Assembly (NCBI GenBank): GCA_022496805.1
Contig: CM040103.1
Span: 8,388,001-8,452,000, forward strand
DNA: 64,000 nt
Direction: 5' to 3'
From: Pohlia nutans
Lineage: Eukaryota > Streptophyta > Bryopsida > Bryales > Mniaceae
This document shows, one piece after another, positions 23,287 to 35,198 of the stretch (positions within the stretch are counted from its first letter, which is position 1; each line of letters opens with the position of its first letter). Both the position numbers and the translations under genes were made by a program. Under the pieces are notes generated by a model. It ran no database searches. It worked only from the letters and a program-made list of their open reading frames with translations, and was not told the DNA's origin.

Positions 23287-23661
23287 TTAACCCTTAAAGG
23301 ACAACCCCAGCCCCACGGGCTTGGTTTAAAGGAATATTGGAGACAGAAGTTTCATTTCTCAACCAAATCAAGCGAGACTTGTTGCGTTGGAAAGCTACTG
23401 AAAAAGCGATCTAGATTCCAAATTTTCGCCTCATTTGAGAGATTTTGGAATCGTTGGTAAGCAATCAAAGTTATCAAATTGGACAAGTTTTGAGGTTGGG
23501 GCAGCTGAAGTTCAGCAGTGCCGCAGTGCTACAGTGCTACAGTGCTAGCTAGCAGTGCACTGCAGAGCCGTTTTTGAAAAAAAAAAAAAAAAAATTCTCA
23601 AAAAAATTTAGATTCTTTCCGGGCTGCCCACCCAGGACCCAAATTGTCCTTTAAGGGTTAA
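23287..23661. mobile_element. TTAA-flanked element, 375 bp
   Basis: The ends are TTAACCCTTAAAGGACAA and TTGTCCTTTAAGGGTTAA, an 18-bp perfect inverted repeat. Inside are a short CAGTGCTACAGTGCTA repeat and an A tract. It shares the GGGCTTGG subterminal motif with the element at 2,205. Confidence 0.88.
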
Positions 23662-23952
23662 GAGTTGTTGATCTTTAGCATTATGGACTCTTTTATTCTT
23701 GCATTGCAGAGGGTTATATATTTTAAATAACTGATGAACCGTGGTAGCGACAAGAAGGTTATTATACATAATTGGTTGTTCACTTTTCAATTAGAACTTG
23801 AGTGTTGAGCACTAATGGGTGGGTATTGGTTGTGCATATCTAGAATGTAACCACTCCCAAGCCAACTTCCCGCTTCCAACATTCAACATCCTTACATTAT
23901 TTAACATGCATTATTTAGACACTGTATAAATAAGTTATGAAGTTTCAACGGG

Positions 23953-24166
23953 TTAACCCCTAAACGTTTGAAAATGCCTTTGCGGCAAGTAGAATACAAC
24001 ATGTGTTTCTTGTATTTGAAATGGATCCACACCTTTGATGGGTTTGAGTTCAACAAAGAAGTTGAAATTTAGATCAATGCGGTTCTAGTGAGCTATTGAG
24101 ATCCTAATTTAGAACTTCTTGTTGGTAGCAAATGCCAATTATACAAAAGGGACGTTTAGGGGTTAA
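23953..24166. mobile_element. TTAA-flanked MITE, 214 bp
   Basis: The ends are TTAACCCCTAAACGT and ACGTTTAGGGGTTAA, a 15-bp perfect inverted repeat, with no frame inside. Confidence 0.85.
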
Positions 24167-25393
24167 AAATAAATCAATCATAGACACTTCTCAAAATAAA
24201 GAACATCCTCAAATAAAAATTATCTTTATTTTTGATAAGAATTTGTTGTTGGGCAGGGACGATTATAGATTCACATACCTTATACTAATGTTGTTCTCAC
24301 AATGTCGTTCTAAGCCCCTTGTGAATGATTAGGACCTCATCTCTATTTAGTATTTCAAAAGGTAAAGTCTACCACTTACAAGCCCTGCAAGCCGAGCTGA
24401 TCTGCATCATTGAAGCTGTCCAGCATTTGAACATCCTTGCATTCATTCAATCTGATCTCAAAGTCTGCAGAGAAAAAACCAGAACAAAACTGTCTGTAAA
24501 AGAAACTTAGATCTACTCTGGTAGTCTCTCATTCTCTTCGCATAAGCGTGAAATACAAAATGGAACATAACATTGAGTAGCATGCACTGTCCCTGCCCTG
24601 GTTCTATAGTAGATGGTGTGGAATATTCCACACCCAACAATACTCCATCAATAGTTAAGTGGACAAGTGGAGGCTCAAGGAAATGAGCAGAGTGCTTGAG
24701 GAAAGACAGTGGGCATGAAGGCTACTGAATGTTATGAAAACTAGTGTTTCAAACACTCTTTTTCACACATTTTTAGTGCTCAAAAATAGTGTAAAAACAG
24801 TGCCAAGACAGTGTCAAAAATAACACCATTTTTGGATACCGTAGTAAATAATTAGCTTCATCATTTCACTGAAGACCTGGACTTATGTTGCCTAAAAATA
24901 TTGAAAAAAGAAAAATTCACTGCAGCATCCGACTGCACAAGTGCTTCGGTGCTTCCCAGATTCCAAATCCGCTGATATCTTCCATCAACCCACGAAATGG
25001 CGAAGGCCCGTTCACATACACCATTTCTGGTGCATGCATGCGTGCATCAGATAACTTTGAAAGAATATGAGGTAAATAGAAAAATCTAAAATAGGTAGAG
25101 AGGAATTACACTACCTACTGTTCGGGATACTTTTTGAGCCAACCAGTCAATTTCCTTTATATTTCAAAAGCAACCGGATTTTTAAGAATATATCTTGTAT
25201 ATTTTGTTTATGAATACTAAATATAACTAATTTTTAGTCATTTAGTCCGGTGTTTTGCTTCTATTCTTGAGATTCAACCAACTATTTTGAAAAATCAATC
25301 GGCTCACTCGTAACTAACCACTGGTTCTTCTTGGACAATGACACTACCACATGACAAAAAGCAACGCAACGCAAAAAATAAAAACTGGATTAC
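24167..25393. other. Spacer with possible but unrecognised exons
   Basis: On the minus strand, 24,364-24,467 follows an excellent acceptor (TTTTTTCTCTGCAG) and reads DFEIRLNECKDVQMLDSF to a stop. Bases 24,920-25,060 hold a 46-codon open stretch (LSDARMHAPEMVYVNG...). They could be exons of an unknown or decayed gene, but no family was recognised and no consistent splice chain could be drawn. Confidence 0.25.
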
Positions 25394-25812
25394 GGTTGAG
25401 GTACCTAAAACCACCACAGCCCCCAAAACCACCACAGCCCACCAACCAGGAGGAGATCTAAAAGAGTTTTGTCAGTCCAGATTTGGAAGACTAATTTGCT
25501 TACTGGTCACCTTGCTAGTGGGTGCTAGTGGGTGAAATCTGACAATCATAGAATACGGTTTTGGGTTTGATGGTGAGCAAAATTTAGGATCAACATTGTT
25601 GCTCATAGGAGATTCAGAGTTAGAAATGGGTCATACATTACTTTGCACTTTGAGATTTTCTATAAAATTGAGAATTGCGAATTTCATGATGCAAATTTTT
25701 GCATTCATCATGAAATCCTATTTTGAAGACAAGAATATTTTTGGGTGAATTTTTGAATTGCTAAATATAGGTCAGATTGCTTAAGTTGGTGGTTTTAGGT
25801 ACCTCAACCTTA
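25394..25812. mobile_element. MITE with GGTTGAGGTACC ends, about 420 bp
   Basis: The ends are GGTTGAGGTACCTAAAACCA and its exact inverse (TGGTTTTAGGTACCTCAACC), extended by a facing CCA/TGG. ACCACCACAGCCC is tandemly duplicated near the left end. Confidence 0.82.
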
Positions 25813-26449
25813 TACTTACGGCAGTAGTTGTAGCATACAAGGAAAAGACAAAATTTTGAATTTTTTTTGGGTTTCTTCATTTTACCTCCCATTCTTTCGG
25901 GAACTCAAACGCAACTGGCGTGACCTACTCCAGAGAATCTGATTCCAATGCGGGCCGCATGCTCAACAGTAGTAGTCACAACCGAATGACCGGGTCAACA
26001 TGGAAGCAGCTCTACAAACAGAGGCCACAAAATACCTTTGGATGACATTCTCCATGACGTTGGATGACTTCCGTTCACGCTCATAGGTCCTGTTGATGCA
26101 CGGTGATAAGCCACTTCTTGCACCTGGGGTTCAGCTTAAGAATTCGTACTGCCCCAGCTCTTGCTCTTTTGCATCATTCATATTTTAGAGCCCAGTTGAA
26201 TGACAGCAGGAGTAGGAGGAGGGATCACAGAGCGAGGCTACATTAGCATGTTGGAAGTCAAGGAAGCAAATCAATTCTCTTACTGTAGTTAACCTGAGTG
26301 ACGGCCAGGGTCTGTTTTACCGACAATTAATTAGTAGCAAGTCCGCGTTGCAGGTTTCCTCGGAGAAAACATTGCACAATACGTTTCAACAACGTTGATG
26401 TGCTCACTGCTCGGCAAGGCAGCTTCAGTGGGTTTTGTCGGAAAGTGAT

Positions 26450-28830
26450 GTTCAAACAGTGGGATTTTGAGGAAATCTTCCAACCATCAACGCATGAGAT
26501 CATCGTATGGAAAGACTAGATAAAATTAAGGTATGTACTGTATGATCCTTTTTCTTGTTCTATTGGTTGTTTTTGATGCGATTCACAGGGAACCTTGACC
26601 GATTAAATATTATTACCAAACTGTAGCAAGTTTTGTAATATAAGCGGTTGTTCAATTTAGCAAGTGTTCACCAAGAATTCACCATTATTCTTGTACCATT
26701 TACTACCTGGTGAATGTGTCAAGAAAGAAACATACACAGGGAGATAAAAATAAACAAGATTTCCATATGGGAAACGCGGACAAATTTCCCATTATTGTAA
26801 CTTTCCCAAATCAAAAATACACTACACTCATCGCAAGAAAGTTACAATCGTGGAGTTTTGTCAAACTCCCATGTGGGAATGTCTTCAGTTATCTCCCTGT
26901 GCATCTACCTGTCTGAAGTTGTTTATGTGGGAATGTCTTAAGTTATCTCCCTGTCTGAAGTTGTTTTGTAATATTTCCATCCCTTAAGATTAAGGTTAAA
27001 ATTATGTGATAGTCAGACATGACGCAGACACGAAACTCGTTGGTTGGTTTTATGTTCATTCAAACACCAGGGTCTCATATGCGATTCCTTGTGTGATTTC
27101 CCTGCGAGTCTCACTTTTCCCACTGAGTCTTAAAGTTGCTTATAGTTGCTTATACACCAGTTTAACCACTGAGCCTTAAAGTTGCTTATTCACTAGTTTA
27201 ATGTTGACTCATTTGCTTGTAAAGGGAAAGTTTAACAAGTGTCAACTCTTGAGGCTCGGTGGGAAAAGTGAGTGAAATGTGTTTGGAAAATCCAAGAATA
27301 TTTGAGAATATTCTGTCTACTACACGTGTTGAACACTTTTGAGTAAGACAGCCCTGGTCATGTTGGTGAGAGATGATTGTAGCAAATTATCCTGGATATA
27401 TTTGAAGGCTGAAAATTATGGCCTGTTTAGTTTCTGCTTGTGATTGCTAGCTTCTTCATCGGCTTGCTGATCGAGTTTGGGTTTTTTAGATTTGTCTCAA
27501 GGATTTCATGAAAAGGGATCCTACACTGAATAACTTGTAAGTAGTGCATGCAGTGATGAGCAGTGAGATTTTAAAGCTTCCAACCATGAGATCGTATGAA
27601 GACTAAATCGGGGACTAAATATATATAAGGTATGTACATGATCCTTTTTCTTGTTCTGTTGGTTGATTTTTGATGCGATTATTTGAAAGAGCTAGAGATC
27701 CAACTGTTCAAAGTTGTTTTGTAGGGTCCATTTAAGCTAATACGAGCCAAGGGTGCCTTGTTTTGAGTGCTTTGGAGAGTCTTTTGGAGAGTCATTGGAG
27801 ACAAAATAAGGTCATGATTTTCATTCTAGAACGAATTTTTAATGTATTGATTTCAATTTTCAATTACATAATCATCATTCTCATTCAATTATTCCAAAAT
27901 TGATCATTTTTACCAAAAATTCAGAAAAGTCCTCAGTGAGTCATCAAAACTATTGATGAAAAATCTAATTTAGTACATTTAATACCCAAATTTTTGCAAT
28001 GTTGCTTTCATCTTGTACTATGTGTTTTATATACATGTTGCAAATATGGACATATCACTTCCGTTTCTAATAACAATTTAAATCAAACATCACATTGAAA
28101 ATGCCTTCAAAATAGCACTCAAAATGCATTCCTGATTACTCAACTAGTTCGTATTAGCTTGAATGGACCGTGTAGTATTTTCATGATCCCTCAGGATTAA
28201 GGTTGAAATTCTGTGATACTCAGACATGACACAGACACGAAACTCTTTCAACTCTCGTTGCTTGGTTTTGTGTTCATTCAAGTGTGTTTTTTTGAGATGT
28301 TGAAGAACGGAACTTAGTCTTTCTGTCATATGTACATACCTTAGGTTGGCTGCGATGGCAGAAGCAAGAAATTTGCTAAGTGCTCATGATCAGGGTTGCC
28401 AACACTAGTAGAAAAGATGGCACCGCCGAGGGAGATGCCCAGGCCAGTAGTGCCCAAATCCACGCATGTACAGTGATTTTTCTTGGGCATGTCCTTGGGG
28501 AGCGCCACCTTTTTTACTAGTGCAAGTCTCACACTATTTTTTAACTTGTCGTCGTATCAAACATCGATCGACCGTCTCGATCGATCTTCTAATTAGACGA
28601 GTGTCAAATATATTATGCAACTTGGATGAAATATTCTTGAATATCCAAAAGTATTCCAATATATTCTAAGAATATTCTTGTCTGACATACGGAGAGGTTA
28701 CTAGACGTGTTGGACATTTTGTGCTAAGACAACCCTGCTCATGATGGTGAGAGATAGTTGGAATAATCCAGCCTGGATAATGGCTTGTTTGGTTTCTGCT
28801 TGTCATGAGTTGCATACCAGTATTTGTCTC
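26450..28830. repeat. Tandem segmental duplication, about 1.2 kb per copy
   Basis: Copy 1 (about 26,450-27,550) and copy 2 (about 27,570-28,830) share blocks in the same order: CTTCCAACCAT..GAGATC and GATCCTTTTTCTTGTTCT; then TAGTCAGACATGACGCAGAC / TACTCAGACATGACACAGAC with CGAAACTC; then GAATATTC..ACACGTGTTG / GACGTGTTGGACA and GGTGAGAGATGATTG / GGTGAGAGATAGTTG. Copy 2 is interrupted by the CACTA MITE at 28,403. No gene was recognised in either copy. Confidence 0.65.
28403..28522. mobile_element. CACTA-type MITE, 120 bp, TSD CAA
   Basis: It starts CACTAGTAGAAAAGATGGC and ends GCCACCTTTTTTACTAGTG, with CAA on both sides (28,400-28,402 and 28,523-28,525). The subterminal GGGAGATGCCCA and GGGCATGTCC pair also face each other. 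Confidence 0.9.
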
Positions 28831-28836
28831 TAGGGT

Positions 28837-29415
28837 TTAACCCCTAACCGCCCAACCATGCATATTTTGCATGATGTACGGATTTGAACTCCGATTTCTC
28901 ATCCATCATGCACTTTTTGCAGCGTGGATTTTTTATTGAGACTTTTATGGGAAGTTAGCTTCATGCATGTGTGATCCGATTAGAAAGGGGATGATTTGTG
29001 AAATTTTTATGTCTCATTTCATGTTGTAGTGTTCCACCCAGAATTTCAAAGATTTTAGTCTAAAAGTGCTCTTGAAAAAGTCAACTACTAAAATTAAGCA
29101 ACGAAAAAATCTCCAAAAATCACCACACTCAGAGTATTACATTTCAACCCATCACAACAAATTTCATTATTAGATTGTCAATATCTCATTCGTAATCATA
29201 TTACTAAAGAGCTCTAAATTTTAAGTTAAAAAATTTATACACAAATATTGGTGATCATAGCAATCTCAAATCTAACCGTATGGATAGAATCTAAAATTCA
29301 TAATGTACAACTTTTATTCATTCATGAAGTTGAAAATATCCCTCTTAGTTGCACTTTATAATGCATTTTTGAAAAACTACCAAATTTGAAAAGGATGAGA
29401 ACCTTTAGGGGTTAA
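28837..29415. mobile_element. TTAA-flanked family-A element, 579 bp
   Basis: It starts TTAACCCCTAACCGCCC and ends GAACCTTTAGGGGTTAA. It is the most complete family-A copy in the window and colinear with 16,959-17,534. Confidence 0.88.
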
Positions 29416-31671
29416 TGAAAAATGAGCCTACAGTCACTAACTTGTAAGTATTGGATGCAGTAAAGGCATCCTCAGTCTAGACCTCTATATTCACACTTCA
29501 ATGTACAGCTTTATCCATATTTCAATTTCAATTGATCCAATCACACTCTCTATATGTTCACAGTGTTTAGATAATGAACCAATCAGAGCCGTTACTTATT
29601 TAAATTGTAGGATAAGGTTTCATCACATGTGCAAACAAGTACAAGAATTTACGTAAACATGTAGGGTCAGCCTATGCTCCTAAGTTTATTCAAAAAATAA
29701 AGGTGCCTCAAAGACATAGCCCGAGCACATCGTTATTTGGAGAATCAATGAGGGAGAGAGGCTTCCTCATCGTAAACCATAGAGGGATGCGTGAGAAGTG
29801 GCTAGTCTTATAGTGATTTCTATGCATGTTGATTTATGTGATGATCTATGGAACGCAGACCCTGAAATGGTTTTTGTAGTCATAAGAGTGGTTTGAAAGG
29901 CATGTACACTCTCCAAATGTGGCTTGTTTACTTGCCCTTTACGCTATTTCAAGACGCTTTTCATCCATTTTACTGAATGTTAAATGGCTTGCAGGGTTGC
30001 ATGGAGAACGCAGTAACATCTGGAAACGCCCAAGGCAGATGCCGATATGTTGCAACTTGGGTAGGCAACATCTGCAAGGGTTGTGGTGGTATTGTGGTAA
30101 TAAATTACATTTGCAGGCATGATCTGAAAAATTAAAAAATTAAAAAAATATTGAGTATAATCCCATTATTCCATTATTATTTTTAAAACGTATTTTTAAA
30201 TTTTCAAGATTTTATTTATTATTTTAAGATATGGTTTAGTTTCTAGATGCATATAATTGTATTTGTTATTTTTCTTGTTATTCTGTTATTAATTCATATG
30301 AATTACAATAAACAATTTGGTTTTTAATAATAATTATACCACATGTGGAATTCCACCTGACAAGCACTTTCATATCATACCTACCAATTCACAATAAGAA
30401 AAATTTAAGATATCTTAATATGCATTAAAAACTATCACCCTAAAACCAACTAGTTATGTTTTCATGGCAGACTACAGACAAATTGGATTGTTTAATGTTT
30501 TAAATTTCATGGATATAAGAATGTTGAGTGCTCTACTTGTGAAAGTGACGGTGTTTAGCAAGAAGTATTTCGATAATGTATGTGCATCCATAATTGTCAC
30601 TGATAGTACCTATGTATAGTTACTATTATTAAAAAGGTATTGAGACTTCTTGGGAAGTGACTAAAGATTTCAATGCACTTTAGCATGCATTATTTGGGCA
30701 TCATATGAATAAGTCATGAATTTTTGAATTAATTACTATAGGTGTATCAAGTATCAACCTTGGACTAAAGTTCATGCTTTGATTGTGTACATTTGGTGAA
30801 TTAATATCTAATTTAGTGGTGCTTTTGAATTAATGCAGGGGCTTCTTTTTGTGTCAATGATGATTGTGGATGCATATACCTTATAGCAACATTTTGGTCA
30901 TTCAGCATCGGTTTTCTTTTCTTGTATTTGAAGTGCTATTATCCTTTTTCAAGTCATTCATTATCAAAATGATCATTGGACATGCTACGTTTGCAAGGAG
31001 TTTGTGAGTATTAAATGTAGTACAAGAGCTTTCCTGCATCATGGAGCCAAGCAGTTCAAAGAGAACTAGGTCAAGGTTTTTCAAGACAACAGCTATTGAA
31101 GCTGGTAAACCTCCGACCACCTTAAAGTTGTTGAAAGTCTTAGTCATTTTATTTCTTTAGAACTATTTGCTTTGAGTGATCTCTTATAGGTTGCAGATCA
31201 CAAATTTTTGCCAAAATCTTACTTGATTTTCAGAGTGGCTACTTTTACAATACAAAACATGCAAAAAATTTGGATGAAATTGTCTTTCAAATCTTCTTGC
31301 ATTTTTTTTCTTAAAACCACTACTATTTGGATGAAAGTGACTTATAATAAATAATTTGATGGATGAACACATATATTTATATATGGATGATGCTATCTAA
31401 ATTTCCCATACCTAGTTACATTCCAAGGTGTATGTCACTCTACTAATTGAAAAAGAAATAAAAATGGTTGCTTACAATAGATTGTTAGTTGATTTGATAC
31501 AATGCAATTCAAATAATGAAAGTTGAAAAGTATTGCAAGTTATTTTTCAAACATTTAAATTAAATAAGGTAAACAAGGGAATCTTATAAACTATTTGTAG
31601 TGGCAAAATAAAAGAATCCAAAATTAATAATTAATCAACACATGGGTGTTGAACCAACTACTAGTTAGGCC
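29416..31671. other. Spacer upstream of the tandem-kinase gene
   Basis: No firm gene is seen. The minus-strand frame at 30,902-31,147 (GGLPASIAVVLKNLDLVLFELL) looks faintly like an ARM-repeat remnant but is short and isolated. Bases 31,430-31,660 resemble 37,770-37,950, so part of this upstream region is a dispersed repeat. Confidence 0.35.
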
Positions 31672-33271
31672 ATGTTAATAGCTACAATATTTAATGTTGG
31701 CCCATTGAACCAACATGCTTTTTTTTATTCTTCAGCTACTATTGTCGAGACACCAGAGCTTTACTTGACTCGCACAACAAAATGTATGACACGAATGAAT
31801 ACATTGCTTTCTTCTGCACCAAAACTCAACCAAGAACAATGCAAATATCTAGCCAACAAATTGCATGTGGCTATCGAAAGTGCACACTCCATCATGGATC
31901 AAATCAAGATATGGTCGGGGTCTCTTGAGATTTTCAAGCTACTTTTCTCGATGGGATTAGAAGCAGAGGCCTTCATTCAAAATTGTTGCAAAGATGGGTG
32001 GATTCAATCGGCCCTCATGTTGGCAAATGTATCGGACCGTATTGGGTCAATTGGTTTCAATTTGGAATTTTGTTCAATTATCTTTTCGGAAAGGAAGTTG
32101 GGAAGATTCAAAAGCTTCACAATTTTTGAAATTGCAATTCTACACCGAAATGAAGCTTCCATTGTGAAAGAGAAGGCTTGCTTGGATGAGAAGAAGCTAC
32201 TTGTGGATTTGAATAATGTAGTGCCAAATAGCACAGGGAGGCAATTGGCTACTTTTTTGCTTGAAAGATTGCAAAGCGCGAAGTTGAAACCTGGTGTTGG
32301 TTTACCAACATGGTCTAAATTTATTCATTCTGAATTGAGCATGAATAGCCTAAAACAAATGGAGAGCTTGGGCAAAGGAGTATCAGCTACTGTATATAGA
32401 TCAATTTGGCAAGGAGTTGAAGTAGCCAAAAAAACCTTCCACAGACCGAGTAATCAAGATTTCTTGCGGGAAGTCTCAATCTTAGCGGCATTGAGTCATC
32501 CAAACATTGTTTCTTTACTTTGGTACATTGCTGATCGTCGCAAAAGTCATATCATCATGGAGTTGATGGATGGAGATTTGCACACTCTCATGCAAACAAG
32601 GTTGGAGGAAAATGGAAATCCGGACCATCCTTTCAGCATTTCAGAGGCATTGGACCTCATGTTACAAATAGCAGAAGGGATGTTGTTTTTGCATGAGATG
32701 AAAATAGTGCATAGAGATTTGAAATCAAACAATATTTTGGTGAAGCGTAGAAAGGCAAGTGATTCAAACTTCGAATATGTGCAAGCCAAGGTGGCAGATT
32801 TTGGATTGTCAAAAATAAAAGAATTGAGCATGACATATTCTCCACAAACTTCGAATATGGGCACCACAAAATAGATGGCTCCGGAAATGATAAAACTTGT
32901 GAATGATGATGGTCAAGCAAAAGCGGAGGGACCAAAGTATCCATTCAAAAGCGATGTTTATAGTTTTGGAATGGTATGCTTTGAGATTTTGACCGGGGAC
33001 TTTCCTTTCTCAAATATGACCAATAGTGAGGTGAAGAAGGTAGTGTTGAGTGGTGGTCGTCCAAAATTACCAAATACATGTCCCAATGAATTGAAGACTT
33101 TGATTGAAGCATGTTGGAGCTCAGAGGCTAGCTCACGACTGGATTTTGGCAGCATATGTGCGGAGTTGAGGCATTTGAAATGTATACATTTCATTAGATG
33201 TAAGTTTGAGCGTAGTCAAATCTTGAATTTTTTTTTGAGATATCATCTCGTATTTCAAGATAGGCATCTAT

Positions 33272-33278
<7 letters not shown>

Positions 33279-33341
<63 letters not shown>
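33279..33341. repeat. AT dinucleotide microsatellite, about 30 repeats
   Basis: This is an uninterrupted TATATA run in the first intron of the tandem-kinase locus, 80 bases after its donor. It is likely length-polymorphic. Confidence 0.95.
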
Positions 33342-33343
<2 letters not shown>

Positions 33344-33464
33344 TTATTTTTTAATTACCTTTAGTGCAACAAATGAGTATTGTTAATTTTATCTCATTTT
33401 TAATATACATATGAATTAAACAAAGTTACATTTGATGGCTAATCTACGTTGTGGTGGCATGCAG

Positions 33465-35143
33465 GTGTATGGGTCAAAGGTCCTCGATCTTTTAGTTTGG
33501 ATGAGATCAAAGAAATGACACACGAATTTAACGAAAACAATAGATTGGGATTGGATAAGGTGTGTCATATTTGTACTTGAGTGTGTTATATATCATATAC
33601 TCATGTAGATGTTTGCATATAGTCCATTTTGGTGATTCAAATTTTCAATTAGTTTTATTTTATTTTTAATACGTTTTGTAATATAATTCAATTAGAGTAT
33701 AAATGTCTGTGCCATTACAGTGGGTGAATGTTGATTGGAAATTGGAATTACAATGAACTCAATTTATAATGTATTTTACTCCATGGCAAGTTATAAATAG
33801 AAACTAATACTTTCAAAGTCAAAGTACTTTGATACTAATTGATAATTTGTGGATTTGAGCAGGTTTACAAAGGTGTAATGGTTGAGACATGTAAAGTGGT
33901 TGCAGTTGAAAAAGTGCAATACAACTGTTTTTTGTTGTCACCAAATATATGGTTGAAAGTATTGCCAGGACTTCACCACAAGAATTTGATGGAGTATATT
34001 GGATTTTGCTATGAGAATGGCGAGCGACTACTTGTGTTTGAGTACATGTCAAACTATACGCTAGCAAGATGGCTTTCAGGTGAGTATAAATCATGCAAGA
34101 AGCTAGTTTTGTAAAGTAAACAAAGTCTTTTATTGAAAGAAAAAGTTCTAATCACTCCTTTCACAAATTGGAATATGCTTGCATTTATTTTTGGGCGCAA
34201 AAGGTTGACTTGATTTTTAATAATATTTTTGAAGATTGTGTACTAGGAGATGAAGGTGAGTACTATAATTGGGTTGTTCGGAGAAACATTTGCGTAGGAG
34301 TGGCCAGCGGAATCCATTACTTGCATACTGAAACTCTAGCAAAGAAAATTCATCGCCCCATCAATTTGCGGACTATCTTTTTGGATGACAATCTATTGCC
34401 CAAGATTGGAGGTTTTTGGACGGATTGTACAATTCCTGACAACGATAGTGATAAAGAAGATATTTACAACTATGGAGTTGTTCTGCTTGAGATCGTGAGT
34501 AGAAGAATAGTAAGGAGAGTTGATCTGATTCAACAATGGGTAAGTTGGTTTCCATCAACAAAAGTCTATTCTAGAATATCATTGAGAATATCATTTATTT
34601 TTAAAAATGAATGTTGAAATTTGTCTACCAACCAGCTAGCAACACATTAGAGTTTAAATTCTATTTTATAACAAGAACATCACGACCCTCTCAATTTGTG
34701 AAAATTATTTTTCTTCAACTCAAATGTTAACTGTAAGCAATATAAGACAATTTATTATGAATATTGTGCCAAGTGGACCATGCCATCATGAACATCTTCA
34801 ATGAATGACATCCCAAAGCTACTATTTGATAATGATATGGTTGCTTATTTGCAAAGCAATCTTTATAGAGTTAAATTCGATTAGAAAGTTACTAACTAGG
34901 AAGAGGTGATATTATTATTTTCAGGCACGTGATTTATACTCTTCTGGAGAGGTTGAAATGATCATTGACCCTGCTCTGCATCTCCAACCAAGCGAGAAGA
35001 TTGAGGCTAAGAGGATTATCACGATTGCATTGTTATGCATACACAGAGTCGCGAAGTCACGACCTGACATGACCCATGTGCTTGCTATGCTCCAAGGAAA
35101 TGTCGATAAAGAGATCAAAAACCTAAGCCTTAAACATGAGTAG
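33465..35143 (+). other. Pseudokinase half of the fusion (four exons)
   Basis: The exons join to give FSLDEIKEMTHEFNENNRLG (the usual entry to receptor-like kinases), then VYKG, HKNLMEYIGFC, RLLVFEYMSN and GVASGIHYLH, and finally MIIDPALHL and SRPDMTHVLAMLQ at the C-terminus. This is the LRR/cysteine-rich RLK-Pelle type, without a receptor or membrane segment. Catalytic motifs are lost: HRD is HRP (IHRPINLRTIF), DFG is GFW (KIGGFWTD), and VAVK is VAVEK. It therefore looks like a pseudokinase by sequence, whatever the state of the upstream stop. The conserved open frame across three introns suggests it was under selection until recently. Confidence 0.75.
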
Positions 35144-35198
35144 GAGAGGGAAGCCTTGGAATTGGAGACTTGGGGATTTGGTCTTGAATTAGGCCATA

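Larger units (their letters stand above)
31672..35143 (+). pseudogene. DUF1221-like kinase fused to a receptor-like pseudokinase, one internal stop
   Basis: Exon 1 runs from 31,672 (or a spliced start at 31,739 after TTTATTCTTCAG) to 33,199. Further exons are 33,465-33,559, 33,863-34,079, 34,247-34,539 and 34,925-35,143 (stop TAG). All four introns have GT-AG ends and the phases agree, so apart from one codon the whole reads as a protein of about 783 residues. Residues about 45-135 form a helical region like plant DUF1221 kinases (LNQEQC...FIQNCCKDGW). A first kinase follows, with glycine loop GKGVSA (234-239), VAKK (251-254), HRDLKSNN (347-354) and DFG (376-378), all intact. Codon 401 (32,872-32,874) is TAG where kinases have the Trp of GT-T-[RK]-W-MAPE. 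A TGG-to-TAG change explains it. The frame then continues through MAPE, DVYSFGM and the C-lobe. It may be a recent pseudogene, a null allele, or a truncated product. A sequencing error cannot be excluded. Confidence 0.8.

Noticed and set aside
24361..24480. Plus-strand LQAELICIIEAVQHL..SDLKV, faintly like an RNase H segment of a retrotransposon
   Set aside because: Only about thirty residues, with no neighbouring reverse-transcriptase sequence. The opposite strand gives an equally good reading.
24364..25060. Possible minus-strand exons (DFEIRLNECKDVQMLDSF and LSDARMHAPEMVYVNG)
   Set aside because: One has a good acceptor, but no family was recognised and no phase-consistent gene could be assembled. 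Noted in the spacer entry only.
30902..31147. Minus-strand frame resembling an ARM repeat
   Set aside because: Too short and isolated to call even a gene fragment.
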